Source: Chara braunii | Taxonomy: Eukaryota; Streptophyta; Charophyceae; Charales; Characeae | Direction: 5' to 3' | Length of the DNA: 24,318 nucleotides | Assembly (NCBI GenBank): GCA_003427395.1 | Contig: BFEA01000374.1 | Location: 1,521,458 to 1,545,775 of the forward strand | In this document: piece by piece, positions 1-10,433 of the stretch | How positions within the stretch are numbered: the first letter of the stretch is position 1 | Layout: every line of letters starts with the position of its first letter | Program-made: the position numbers and the translations under genes | The notes under the pieces: model-generated | What the model saw: only the letters and a program-made list of their open reading frames with translations | Database searches by the model: none | Told to the model about the DNA's origin: nothing

Positions 1-2505
1 TTTTTTTTCCGCTTGTTTTTGTGAGGAACAAGCCCTCAAGGCGCCCTATCAAGCATCACATGTTCTGGGCTAAGGCCCCCAGCAAGCCAAGTGCCCGCCC
101 TAAGTGAAGGCGTCAGAGGCCAAAATTCGACATTTCCATATGTGGGTATTCAGGCTCTCGCAGCACGCCAGTTGGTTGGGTAGACGCGTGAGCCTCACTA
201 AGCTGTGTCATACAGTTGGCCCAGGCCATGACAGTTGCGCCTGGGCACATACACCCAAAGCAGGGCCGATACATTGGGAAGCAGGCCGTCGGCCTTTGGA
301 AAAGCAGTACTGCCTATGCACCTGCCTGGGTGCCCTGCACAGATGCAGCAAACAGCCCAAGTCTGGAGACTCAGGCCGTGCCCAACTGAAAAGGGGCCAG
401 ACCCTCAACTGTAGTCTCGGGCCGGGGCGCAGGGTCTGACGCCCAACCGGAAGCTACTGGAAGCTTCCAGCCAGGCCACACGCAGCATCCAGGAGGCTGC
501 CACTTCCATAAAAGAAGGGAGGCAGCCCAGGCCAGGCATTCTGGCCAGTGCAGGCAATGTGGAACTGTTGCTGCGTTCTCGCTTGATGCTGCGCTGGTGC
601 CAAAGGCGCTGACGGGGCTTATAGTGGTGAGGTGGGGCGCTGCAGGGCAGCGGGGCGCAGGCAGCCATAGTCCGGCTGCTGGGCGCCAGGGGGTACAGCG
701 GGCGATCTGGTGGTCTTCACGGAAGGAGGCGCAGAGTGGGGTTATCAAGGTCTGATTGAGGGTGACGAGATACGTACCTGGTGCATGAAGAGAGGTCGGC
801 TATGGTTGACAATCATGTACATTGGTCTTCGAGTGTCGAAGTGGGCCTGTTGCGTGCACACAGCTGTAGGTAGGATAGTCGGGTAGAGTGGGCTGGGCAC
901 TGGGCAGAACAGAGAGTAGCAACTTTGGATTCTGTGTTGGTGTGGCCTACGGGCTTGGACATTGACTCGTTACTTCATTGTATTGCTCTAAATGGATGGT
1001 TTTCTCGGTGCACTTGTACTCTCTGCTCGGACACGACTACTTGGACATCTGTGTGATTTCGCAACTTGGTTTTCTGTATATCGTTCACACTCATATTCCT
1101 TGCAATTTGGCATCGGAGCTGGTTCGTGATCGCCGCTTACCTGGCACCAGCGACATTGTTACTTGGTGCACTGACAATGCTTCATGTGCAGTAAGGATAC
1201 TTTGGCGCTGGTTTATTGTAGCGGGGCCTAGGTGGAGAGGCCGGCCGCTGGAAGGCTGTGGCGACAGCGTGGGAGCTGTGGGAACAGCGGATGTATGTAT
1301 GATGATGAGAGTATGCTGACATGGCATTTTGGCCGAGGTGGCATTGCATTGCATTGTGGGTGGTACCGAGGCTATTGACCGGTCATCGAAATGCACGTTG
1401 GCCCAATTGGTGAGAAATCTGTGGTTGGGGGCAGCTATCTCCAGGTACGTTGTTCCCATTCCTTGTCTACCCTCTCAATCTTTTCTTACCGTAAGGAAGT
1501 GAGTCCAACTTGAGTGTCCTCTCTTTGGTGAGGAGTCGTGTGCGCTCTACCTTGAGGGACGACATTCTTCCCGGTGGCGCATCTGGCAGGAGAGGGCGGT
1601 GCCTCTGAAGGGCCCTGGTCGAAGCACTGGTCACAGTCACCGTGCCAACCCATGGGAGTAGTACACGCAGGCCATGCTGCTTTGTCCATTGAGGCTCTTT
1701 GCTGCGCTAACAGAAGGGATGTGCGGACTGACCAGTCCTACGTAGACGCTTCCAGACCGTCTATAAATATTTTTGGCAGGGATCTGATCTGTCCACTGGC
1801 TGTGATCGTCGTCCTGATTGCGACGTTAAAGAATTCCTGAGGACTCTCGGGGGCTGTCCTTAAATTGCCTCTTGATCAGCCAGATCAGTCATATGTGAGG
1901 CTCGTTGCACGCGATGATAAACAAAGGGCAGGACTGGTCATAAGCATACTTCTTGGGCACAGGGGTGGGCCGTGGTTGCGCACCTTAGATACTGCCGCTT
2001 GATGATGCTCATAGGTACGTTGGACACAGGGGAGGGGTTTCCAATTGTGAACTCAACTGAACACCATTATTTTACCCATTGTGCATACATCTGCTCACAG
2101 TAGTCTATTTTTATTTTTATTCAACCTTTCCGGTTACGGCGGTCATCTGGTCTTACCCCCGCATTGGTTTTTACAAAATGCGAGTTCGGCTACTATTGCT
2201 TCCCGATCGACGAAAGCGCACCAGCGGTAGGAGTTTTTCCCGGAGATCGAGCCCTTGTTCGGTATTCAGGAATGTCCACACCTCGCCACAGGTGGTTAGG
2301 CAAGGTTTGCCTCTGTTATGGTCGACCTGTCTTGGCCGAGCGCGCCCCTCCCTACCTTCCAGGCTACACTCTCTTACCACCCTTTCCCCGTTTTGTAATG
2401 ACGCATTTGGCCGTCCGGCTCTGGTGGCCCTTTCCCATTTCCATTGGTGAGCCCCTACATGTGATAACATATATTATATTCGCCATACTGGCTCGCTCCC
2501 TGACG
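1..2505. other. No supported gene; unassigned DNA
   Basis: I find no convincing gene here. Open frames exist on both strands (for example 1091-1459 minus and 2164-2577 plus), but they overlap one another, lack recognisable motifs and show no relation to the neighbouring gene family. Small structures are present: a 7-bp inverted repeat at 11-17/27-33, a perfect 14-bp palindrome at 457-470, and short GCATT iterations near 1342-1357. Confidence 0.5.
457..470. repeat. Perfect 14-bp palindrome
   Basis: CTGGAAGCTTCCAG reads identically on both strands. It stands alone, with no second copy noticed, and no function can be assigned. Confidence 0.6.
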
Positions 2506-3296
2506 CTAATCTCGCTCTCGTCCCCGTGGCCCTTCCGGTTCAGTAGGCTCCTCGAACAGTTGAGCTACCCCTGGTAGATAGCTCTCTCCTATCTCATGTT
2601 CTCTCCAAACTATGTGCTCGTATTCTGCATAGGCTAACCGCGGCAACCCGAATATCGGAATATTGATAACCTCCAACAGCTCCTGGGCCTGGTTCCCCCA
2701 GAACGGCCCATGCTCCACGGAGACGTCATAAACATCCTGATGGCTTGAGGTGGGAAGTGAGTTATCCAGACTATTGCTGATTGTACCAGATCCTGCACCC
2801 TAGGGAGACTCCCAAAGATGAGGTCTATCATAAATCGGGGGACCTGACACCTCAGCGGGGTTGCTGGTGCACTAAACCTTCGCCAACTCCCTACTTCCAC
2901 CCTGCTTCGTAAGCCCACGTTCCTCCTGCCCCTGATTGCTTGACCTATCCTCGTCAATACCCGGGAGACCCTTCGGAAGACCGGGGCTAGCTCGTGACCC
3001 GGTGCTATTCCGATCCCCAGCAAGTGCCATCCAACTTCGGGTAGGTACAAAGTCCCAGTAACTTCTAAGTTCGAGTATAGGTCATCCCCAGGCCCCCGGT
3101 TAAACCGCATACCCGTCCACAAACATTCCACCATCATGAAGGTGCAGTCCCTTCCCAGGGCTACGGCCCACCATTCTACGTCGATCCCTTGGACCTCAAA
3201 GCTTGATGGAAGGGATACTCCCCACCCCTTGTCGTTATTCCAGGGCGGGCCGGGGTACCGGGGCTGGCGTGCTGTCCGAACACGTCTCGCCGCCAT
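2506..3296 (-). pseudogene. Array paralogue D, unknown family, frameshifted
   Basis: This is the last of four head-to-tail paralogues. Its function is unknown. Translation from the Met at 3296 (context ACG-ATGG; an upstream in-frame Met at 3356 is less likely because the other copies start at the equivalent point) shows the family order: GVSLP near residue 27, MVECLWT near 56, VTGTLYLPEVG near 80, RVEVGSW near 130 and MIDLIFG near 155. The reading frame is then lost near 2775-2790. The homologous C-terminus continues in another minus frame, with EHGPFWGN, then WREHEIGESYL and AQLFEEP, ending at 2506. The frame difference equals one missing base (or two extra). It lies 144 bp after copy C. No signal peptide or clear membrane segment is visible. 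It could be a decayed gene or a live gene with an assembly error. The homology to the other copies is clear by eye, with low overall identity. Confidence 0.65.
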
Positions 3297-3440
3297 CGTC
3301 GATTGGTGATTTCCTGCATTGCCCAAACAAAGAGGATTACAGCCCGTCTTCAGCAACTGTCCTCCTACCGCCTCCTTTCTCTTTTATGTCCTCATTCTTC
3401 TTCGTTGGCCCCTATTATTCTTCCTTCCTTAGTTCGTCTT

Positions 3441-4192
3441 TCAGGGGGCAGCATCTTCCTCTGACAGCTCGTACAGTCGGTACAAATCGTCTAGGTAAGT
3501 CCGGCCCCGGCCTACTTCCTGCCGAATAACGCCCGACGTGGTCATTGATTAGTAGGACCCTTGGCCTTGTTGTCAAGGTTGCGTGTAGTATACGTAGTAC
3601 TTCATACCTCTCCCCGTTGTCGAACGACCATTTCTAAAAAGATTCGGCAGTATTCCCTGTAAGTCATTGCTTCTTCGAAAGTTAGGTCGGCAAAAGGCGG
3701 TACTGCCTGCCTGACGTGCGCCTCGCCACCCAGCCTTTGCAGTATAAAGGGCGGTAACCTCATTAGTACGTTTGCACTAGGTAGAGTAAAGGTTTCATCC
3801 GCCGTTACTTCGTCATGCTCAGGATCCGCAAACTCAAACCCTGTCTGCCATACCAACTGCCATGTGCCCCCGAATATGCTCATCGGGTCTTCCCCTGATA
3901 CTAACGTGACCCCGAAGGTGCGTCCCCCACCCTTTGATAGGTACAACCGCCCCTTCGCGCGTACGTGCCCTCGCGGATCTGGATTCCAATCGCCCTGCTC
4001 CCCTTTTGCATGCCATTCTACTTCGGTTACCAAGTGCACCATGTTTCCCGAAAATTCGATTCCGACCCAATCCACTATAGGATTCCGGACTTCGTTTCGG
4101 GTGGGCATGCTGATTTTTATGTCGCCATCCCGTTCTCTCGACGGCTCGATGCCCAATGGCCGGTCTTTAAGGAACGTCCTTCTTCGGGCCAT
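3441..4192 (-). pseudogene. Array paralogue C, unknown family, frame lost near its 3' end
   Basis: This is the third gene of the array. The Met at 4192 begins MARRRTF, like the MAR start of copy B, in a purine-NN-ATGG context. The main frame is open to a TGA at 3602-3604 (196 residues). It carries the family motifs: KISMP near residue 28, DWVGIEF near 41, VTEVEWH near 53, AKGRLYLSKGG near 78, then SGEDPMSIF. The other copies continue for about 60 residues more. That missing tail is recognisable in a different frame downstream, as VIRQEV, then RTYLDDLYRLYEL and an acidic end, closing at a TGA at 3441-3443. A stop also falls in that tail frame, near 3550, so more than one lesion is likely. Function is unknown. 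The good conservation of order suggests a real gene in the recent past. Confidence 0.62.
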
Positions 4193-4364
4193 TTCGTATT
4201 GCCCTTCTTGTCTTACTTCCGTGCTTGCGATCTGCAGTCATGCCCACAGTGGTCGAACGCCCCTCCCCTGTTTTAATCCTCATGCGCGCCCTGCTTAGCT
4301 AATGTACATGCTTCCCCCCTATGTTACCCCCTAGTTTACATGCATCCCCCACTTTTTGATTCGC

Positions 4365-5144
4365 TCATGGCTTCCGAGCTCCCTGTCTCTTAGTCGAACC
4401 AGTTACCTCAAAGAGTTGAAAAATGTCATCTATGTAGGACAGAGCGGCTATCACCTCACGGTTAATTATGGCATCCCGGGTCTCCACGTCCACCTCCAAA
4501 CGATCATACTTACCCATTCTCAAAATGGTGAGGACCTCCCAGGCTCTATCGCCATAGAAAGGCCCGTGTTTCAACGAGGTCCTATAAAACTCCTCGGTCA
4601 ACCAGACACATTCTATGTGCGTCCATTCCATGGAATCGACCACGTTTAAAATCTGGTCAAAACCCCCAAACCAATTGACCACAAACCTCGACACCCAGAC
4701 CGTTGTTCGTACGCAGGGAGGCCTGAGTTCCTTCCATCCCCCCATCACGACCCTACTACTAACCTCATCCCATCCTTCATTAGCGAACTTCTCGCCCTCC
4801 TTTCGGGTCCTTGCCTCCGCATTTCCCAGAAGCCACATCGGATCATGTCCTGCTGCTAGCGTAGTGCAAAACAAGTGTCACCCCTTCTCCGAAAAAATGA
4901 TCATCCCGACTGATTCCACCTTTCCTTCCGCTATCTCGTCGCATCCTTCCTCTTCCCTTATCGGGTTCCAGATCCGTTCTATCCATAGGTATCATAGTTC
5001 CGGGGCAACTTCAAACCCAACCCAATCGCATGTGGTTCCTCTCCATTTCTTTTTCGTCGGTATAAGCATTTCTACCTGCCCTCTAAGTCGCATTGGCTTC
5101 CATCCTTTGAAAGTGCAGTCCATCAGCAGCTGCTCCCTAGCCAT
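4365..5144 (-). pseudogene. Array paralogue B, unknown family, two in-frame TGA codons
   Basis: This is the second gene of the array. The full-length homologous frame runs from an ATG at 5144 (GTG-ATGG context, starting MAREQLL) to a stop at 4365, 259 codons. It is broken only by TGA at 4992-4994 (codon 51) and TGA at 4878-4880 (codon 89). Family motifs are in order: EMLIP (26-29), CDWVGFEV (39-46), LWIERIW (53-59), KVESVGMIIFSEKG (75-88), LAAGHDPM after the second stop, MGGWKELRPP, VRTTVW, LKHGPFYGDRA and NREVIAALSYIDDIFQLFEV. The second TGA falls where the other copies have Gly in their GG motif. Downstream of codon 89 the frame is uninterrupted. It begins 63 bp after the end of copy A and lies 172 bp before copy C. 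Function is unknown. Both lesions are TGA, but two cases are too few to argue for recoding. Confidence 0.65.
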
Positions 5145-5207
5145 CACCTCTCCCTGCACAACGTCAGCCACTCGTTTCCCTCAAATAAGTTTCTTTCCTT
5201 AGAAATC

Positions 5208-6009
5208 TCAGTCCTCTATTTCGTCCCCCTCATCATCGTCACTGAGGTCATCCTCTCCGTCGTAGAACAATTCCCTCATCCCTTTCAGGAAGGTTTCCCC
5301 TACTGCCACATTTCTGTATACTATCCCAGTGTACCGGCCTTGGGACATAGACATTGTCTATACTAAGGCAATTCAACATCTCGGCTAGCTCCCTCGCCCA
5401 ATTTCCTTCAAAGGGCCCCATTTCCATCGACAGCCGGAAGAAGTCCTGCCTGGCGCATTGATACAACCCTAGGTCTGTCATGGATTGGCATATCTGCACC
5501 AACCTACCCCGAGTCCCGAAGACCGCGTCCACCAATAAATGAGGTAACACGCATCTCATTGTTCTGACGGGCCGTCTCACATTCCCCCAATCCCCGAGTT
5601 CCACTCGCACATCTACTCTTTCCATTTCCATCTCCGCCCGTTGACACGCGGCCCATACAACCTCCCTTTTTGCCTTCCTAAATAATTTGTTCGGTGCGGT
5701 CCCTAGTACCAAGTCCACGACCATAGCATTTTCCCCACCTTGCGACAAGTAGACCCACCCTCGGACTTCCACTTTCCCGCGGAATTCCAAATCCATCAAG
5801 CTCCGTGACAATCTTGTCAGACTGACCTCAGTCCATATCGTCTCTATCCAGAGGAACACGTCCTCCTCGTCCAGCATTACAATTTGATAGGCTGGCTCTA
5901 GGTCTGTCCATGTTCCTTCTTCTGGGAGGATGACCGATACCCCGTCCTTTACATCTATCGGCATTTCCAGACCGCTGGAATAGATTGGAGACGACAGCCA
6001 CCGCACCAT
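5208..6009 (-). pseudogene. Array paralogue A, unknown family, frameshift before acidic tail
   Basis: This is the first gene of the array in its direction of transcription. I place the start at the Met at 6009 (AAG-ATGG, MVRWLSS), because it aligns with the starts of the other copies; an in-frame Met at 6075 would add 22 residues. Motifs: VSVILP near residue 25, VFLWIETIWTEV near 48, KVEVRGWVYLSQGG near 75, LVLGTAPNKLF, VELGDWG, VRTMRC, LLVDAVFG, SMEMGPFEGNWARELAEML. The main frame ends at 5248 with an unrelated tail. Another frame instead carries the expected family ending (GIVYRNVAVGETFLKGMREL) and a strongly acidic tail rich in Asp and Glu, stopping at 5208-5210. The switch lies near 5325-5345 and equals one extra base (or two missing). 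Function is unknown. If the frameshift is an assembly error, this is the most intact copy. Confidence 0.65.
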
Positions 6010-6075
6010 CTTGTTTCCATCACCCGACCCCTGTTTCCATAAGAGAGCACCGAACGGCCCTTCCGGTGAGGTCAA

Positions 6076-7311
6076 CCTAAATCTAAGATGAGAATTATTT
6101 CAGACCCCTCATCAAGGTCTCCCTAATCTACCTCCCATTCCTAAGCTCCATCCTCCCACAGTACCTTCGGTCGGCCATCATATCCTATGTTCCTTCTCTT
6201 GGTTCCCTTCCAGGCTGACCTCTATCCTTCTTCCTCTCAATCATCTCTCACTCGTGTAGACTTAGGTAGGGAGGTGGGAATAGACTTAGAATCATTGCCC
6301 CGTTCAGCAGTTCAGACCTCAGTCAACCTTTACAGAGGGGGAATACACGAAAAAAGGAAGTCAAAGCAATCTCACACACAGACCGGTCATCTCCTCACCG
6401 ACCTTCCTCAATGTGGTATCTCCGCTTGTACTTTCGGTAGAGTTTTATCTCATACCTAAAGTGCAGCTCAACCGTCGCGAGCGCAGTAGCCAGGCTCCAG
6501 GCAGGGTGTTACCCCTCTTCATTTGCCCAAAATACCCCATCCCGTTTTGCTGCTCTTGCATTTCCCCGTTGGTACTGGGAATCACCCCGTGCACCCCGTT
6601 CGGAGCAAAAGTCAGTCGTTCGGGCATTCACTTCCATGGGTCCGATAAGAGTCAGCCTTTCCCCCGTCGCACTACGAGAAACTACTAATTATCTCAGAGG
6701 CTCCCTCCTTGCCTCATATGCAGCGGTCCTCCTCCGTCTGTCGACAAGCAGCCGCCCCGCCTGAGGAGATGTTTCGCATCCCATCTGGACAAGGTGTCGG
6801 GCCATATTCGGTCCGCCCGAGAGGGAGTGCTACTAATCAACCGGCGAGACTGATTGCTGCCTGACAGCCCGGTGGCCCAACCTCCCACACATGAGACCCG
6901 GCAGCACTACAATAGAAACAACTTTTCGCAACCCACCCCACAACTGGTTTTGACCCACCCTTTCCTTCTGAAAGGCAGGACACTCAATTTCCCCTCATGC
7001 AGGTTACAAGTCCCAAGTGGGACACACATAGTACAAGTGCCTTTCCCTTGGTGCACCCAACGCTTCCTACCCATACCTCACAATTTTTCTCTCAGGACCA
7101 TGAGTGTCACTCCCCTTACTTCCATACACGGTGGTTGGTTCCTTTTCGTGAGCGTCTTCAAGGGTGAGCTAGTTTTCTTAGGAGTCTAGCAACTCCCTTC
7201 ATTCCCTTTATCTTCATTTGTTTGTCCTTTCATAGGGTAGGATTGTTCCTTCTTGATGTCCTGTTGTGTCCATGTAGGTTCCTTCAAGCATCTCAAGTGT
7301 ATAGTGCATGA
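6076..7311. other. No supported gene upstream of the array
   Basis: I see no complete gene. On the minus strand two short stretches weakly resemble the paralogue family: a GVIP motif in the frame starting at 6627, and an arginine-rich string near 6110-6150 with the spacing of the family's C-terminal motif but interrupted by stops. They could be a badly decayed and partly deleted fifth copy, but the match is too weak to call. The promoter of the array, if it exists, would lie here. Confidence 0.35.
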
Positions 7312-7325
7312 GCCCGTTGGGCTCA
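7309..7325. repeat. 7-bp perfect inverted repeat
   Basis: TGAGCCC and GGGCTCA are separated by three bases. A related GAGCCC/GGGCTC hairpin recurs at 10313-10328 in repeat R1 and, with paired changes, at 15419-15434 in R4. Confidence 0.6.
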
Positions 7326-7521
7326 GAAGAAGAAAGAAGAGCACCCAGTCGCTCGGATCACTCCGCCGCGGGATTTTCATTGGACCCCGGCCGAAGCCGA
7401 AGTGCCAACCGCCTGCCAGATAACCGAAGCCCTTCTTTCACACGAAGAGGAAGGGTCGACCTGCGACTTGTCCGAGGCTTTTCAGGACTGGCGAACACCA
7501 GCACCGAAGGAGGGGGGCTAG
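7312..7521 (+). pseudogene. Possible coding fragment, 69 codons, no start codon
   Basis: The frame beginning at 7312 stays open to a TAG at 7519-7521. Its composition is protein-like and mixed-charge, with stretches such as HPVARITPPRDFHWTP and CDLSEAFQDWRTP, unlike the Ser/Pro/Leu-rich translations of the surrounding pyrimidine-rich DNA. There is no Met at its start and an in-frame TGA lies just upstream, so it would have to be an exon, a gene relic or chance. I do not recognise a family. The overlapping Met-initiated frame from 7308 looks less protein-like. Confidence 0.22.
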
Positions 7522-7559
7522 AGCTACCCCACAAAGGAGTGAGCTGATCAAGTGTGTAG

Positions 7560-9594
7560 CATGCATGTTATACCTCCAGGCCTGGTCATGCCATGCGCCC
7601 AGCCACTCTCAAATCTGATTCTCTCAAAGGGAAAAGCGAGCCCAAGTCAAATTTCTTTCTCTTCGGTTGTGTACATCGTCATGCGTAGGGCACCCCCTCC
7701 GGAATCGCAGGGGTCAGTTTAACCCTATACCCAACACCTCCACCATTTTTTGTAGGGCCATACCCTGTTAGACTTTCGAGGCTGAGTCGACCCCACTACG
7801 GGTCCCAGTTGGCTCTCGTCCGCCCGATCTCAAGCTCAGGGCGTGGAGCGTTCGTCACAGGGGCACCCCCACCTAGTGTTTTGAGATGGATGGGAATGGG
7901 CTATTTTGCGAGAGAGCTTTGACATTGGGGATGTAGCTCCGCCCTCTCGCCGGATGGTAGACTCGCCAAAACTTTCCGTCAATCGTGATGTTCCCTGATG
8001 CTTTTAGGTGTTATCATGCAATAGCTCCTTCCAATGCTCAAGCAGTCCAGGGGGTTTATTAAAAATCTTTCTTCTTTTATGCGTAGGCCAAGCGTCATCC
8101 TTGGGCCACGCATGCATTCACTACGCGGTAATCCTCAAAATCTTGTTGAGAGCGCGGCGGCCCTTCGGTTCGGGCCCGCGGACCATGTCTCGCAACCCCC
8201 CCTACGCCTCCCTAGGGCTTTGCCTGCTCCCTTCTTCTCCCATCCTACGCGTGACTTCTGTTGCCGCATACATCATGCACGTCTTTCTTTTGCCCTTTGC
8301 ATTCGTCATGTACACCCCTTAGTCTTTTCGGGGCCCCATCCCGCATACACGCCCAAATTTTTCGTTTTAATCTAGGCGGCCTTCTTGGCCGCCTTATGTC
8401 TTTGCAATTTGTTATGGCCGACTTTGCTTTGCACAAACATGCTCAAGAGCTTAGTCAAGGGCAAGGGTTAAGTCCACAACCCGTTTGACCTCAGCCCCAC
8501 TGCCTCTTTGCCGCCCGACATACCCGGGACCCATTCCCGCACAATGACTCTTTGGGCTACTTACCTGCACATTCAACACAATTTATGCAAAGCATCCCCC
8601 ACATGGTGTCAACACATACTCCCTCCCACAAGCCTAAGTTCACTTTTCCTTAGCTCTTTGTGCTTCCTTTTCCCTTCCTTAGTCCAAGCCAATCTCTTCC
8701 CTTAGTCATGCAGTCGGGGTAATGGTTGAGTCAGTTGTCCTTGCTTTAAACACCAATTCTTTCTAGTCCTCATCCTAGACTTTCCTTTCCTTGTTGGCCG
8801 CACAAGGGTCCGACAGCCCTTCCCTCGCCCACTTTCTTCACCAAGTGAGGATAAATTCCTTTCTCCATTTGTTCCCTCCTCTAGTATCTTGGAGTTGGAG
8901 TACCAATCTTGATGAAACTCTTCTTTACTTGGCTATGGCTCCCTTCTTCCTCAAGCCCTTCTCATCCCTACTCCTCAGTTCCTTCTTAATGATGGCAAAC
9001 TCCTACCACTATGGCTATGGAGTCCTCCCCTCTAGTAGGGCTAATGGGACTCCTTCTAGCCTTTCCTTCTTCCTCGCAGCCTGGGGCTATGGCGGATCAC
9101 CTTCCTAGGCCACCCTCACTACCACCAACCTCGAGAGCTCCTCACACTAGCCCACAGTCTCCTCTAAGCTCCCAAACTGGCAGGGCTTCCCCTCTCCTTA
9201 GTCCATGTGAGAGAAATGTTCCTATGCGCGCACTTGGGTAGCATGGGCACTCCTCATGCAAATGTGAGTGTGACAGGCTGCTCCCTCAGCTTATGTAGGC
9301 TGAAACCGAAGTACTGGTCAACCAATGAGCCTCCCCATGTGCCCCAAAGTGAACCGAGGTACCCCAAGGCAAAAATCCACCACCAGGCCCCTCCGGGGGT
9401 ACCTGGGCCTTATTTTGGCCAAGTACATGCAGTCTGAGTGGTTGGTACCAACTCAGATTGCCTCTTGGTCTCCTTCAGCCTCCTTTTCCTTTTCAAAATG
9501 TTGCCCCCTTGAGTCCAAATGCCCAAGGGGCAGCCTCACTTGAGAGAAAAAGACCCTTTTTTATTTTTTTAGTTTCTACCCCATTTTTGGTAGG
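7560..9594. other. Non-coding, pyrimidine-rich on the plus strand
   Basis: I support no gene. Open frames here are Ser/Pro/Leu-rich, as expected from C+T-rich DNA. Two clear inverted repeats are present: 8375-8381 with 8387-8393 (GGCGGCC, 5-base loop), and 9505-9511 with 9524-9530 (CCCCTTG/CAAGGGG). They mark the left edge of the hairpin-rich territory that runs to about 15.5 kb. Confidence 0.5.
8375..8393. repeat. GGCGGCC hairpin
   Basis: A perfect 7-bp GC-only stem (8375-8381 with 8387-8393) has a 5-base loop. It is followed by TTATG rather than a T-run, so it does not look like an intrinsic terminator. Confidence 0.6.
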
Positions 9595-9978
9595 CCGAGG
9601 TGTTTTCTCATTCCTCGGTGCTATTTCAGCCTTGGATCTGGCTGAGATCCAATGCCAACAATATTCCGTGTCACCCCCAAGTAGTCCTTGCTTCAAATTT
9701 GAGCTCCTAATGCACAGTTTTGTCTTTTTCTTTTTTTTGTTTCTTTCCATTTTGGGTTGCCAACTCATTCCGGAGTTGGCCGTTTGGGTTGGCCTCATAA
9801 AAAACGACCATATTCCCTCCTCCATGGATACGAATCTCAGATCCATGGCCCAAAAGAAAACCGACCATTCTCCTTTTGCATTTTCTCTCATTTTTCTCTT
9901 TTTAATTCAGATTTTGTAGAGATATTGCCCCAAGGGCCACATCTCTGCAATCCAGATTGCCCTCCACTAAATGTGGAG
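9595..9978. repeat. Chain of six inverted repeats in 384 bp
   Basis: Successive inverted repeats occur at 9595-9600/9613-9618 (CCGAGG), 9632-9639/9645-9652 (TTGGATCT/AGATCCAA), 9759-9766/9773-9780 (GCCAACTC/GAGTTGGC), 9822-9829/9841-9848 (CCATGGAT/ATCCATGG), 9918-9923/9941-9946 enclosing 9927-9930/9934-9937, and 9962-9967/9973-9978 (CTCCAC/GTGGAG). All stems listed are perfect. The fifth has a close counterpart in repeat R3 at 13762-13790. Confidence 0.65.
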
Positions 9979-10312
9979 AGATGAGGTCACAGTATGGACC
10001 TGTGCTAGTCCCAATAGGCCGACACATTCTCCTCCACTCTTTTATCCCCCTTTATTCTGTTCTTCCTCCATTTTCTCTCATTTTTGTTTTCTTTCCTTTT
10101 ATTTCTGAAGTGACAAGTGTCAAGTGGCTGTCGAGTCTTTTTCTAGGTCATGGATCCTCATCTATGGCCAGTTTCAGACTCAGTTGGCCGTTATATCTCG
10201 GATTACAATAATTACACCCCCATGCTCATTGGGGGTTTCATTTTGTCTCCGTTAGTCTTAATTTTGAGCCCCCTTTGCTCCGGTTTTCTTTCGACAACCT
10301 TTTTTCTGTGTT

Positions 10313-10328
10313 GAGCCCCTTTGGGCTC
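10313..10328. repeat. GAGCCC/GGGCTC hairpin in R1
   Basis: A perfect 6-bp stem with a 4-base loop. The corresponding site in R4 (15419-15434) has GAGTCT/AGGCTC: both arms changed but pairing, including one G-T wobble, is kept. Confidence 0.6.
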
Positions 10329-10340
10329 TATTCTCTCATG

Positions 10341-10373
10341 CCTAGCTAGTCCAAGATATTTCGGACTGCTAGG
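10341..10373. repeat. Two-part hairpin CCTAGC-AGTCC / GGACT-GCTAGG
   Basis: Eleven base pairs in two blocks (10341-10346 with 10368-10373; 10348-10352 with 10363-10367) are separated by one unpaired T at 10347. The corresponding R4 site is the near-palindrome at 15455-15472. Confidence 0.6.
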
Positions 10374-10433
10374 TAGCCCTTCCATCATCATTATTTTCCT
10401 TTCTTTTCTCTCACGGTTCTCCGACTTCATCCT

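Noticed and set aside
2164-2577. 137-codon plus-strand frame with a hydrophobic segment
   Set aside because: Overlaps the end of paralogue D, starts at TTG, and has no recognised motif.
4878-4994. TGA recoding (selenocysteine or alternative code) in paralogue B
   Set aside because: Only two cases, the aligned positions in other copies are not Cys, and other stops serve as lesions elsewhere.
4615-5202. 195-codon plus-strand frame opposite paralogue B
   Set aside because: Antisense shadow; the minus strand shows family homology across the same interval.
8375-8393. GC-rich hairpin as an intrinsic transcription terminator
   Set aside because: No T-run follows and the DNA is eukaryotic.
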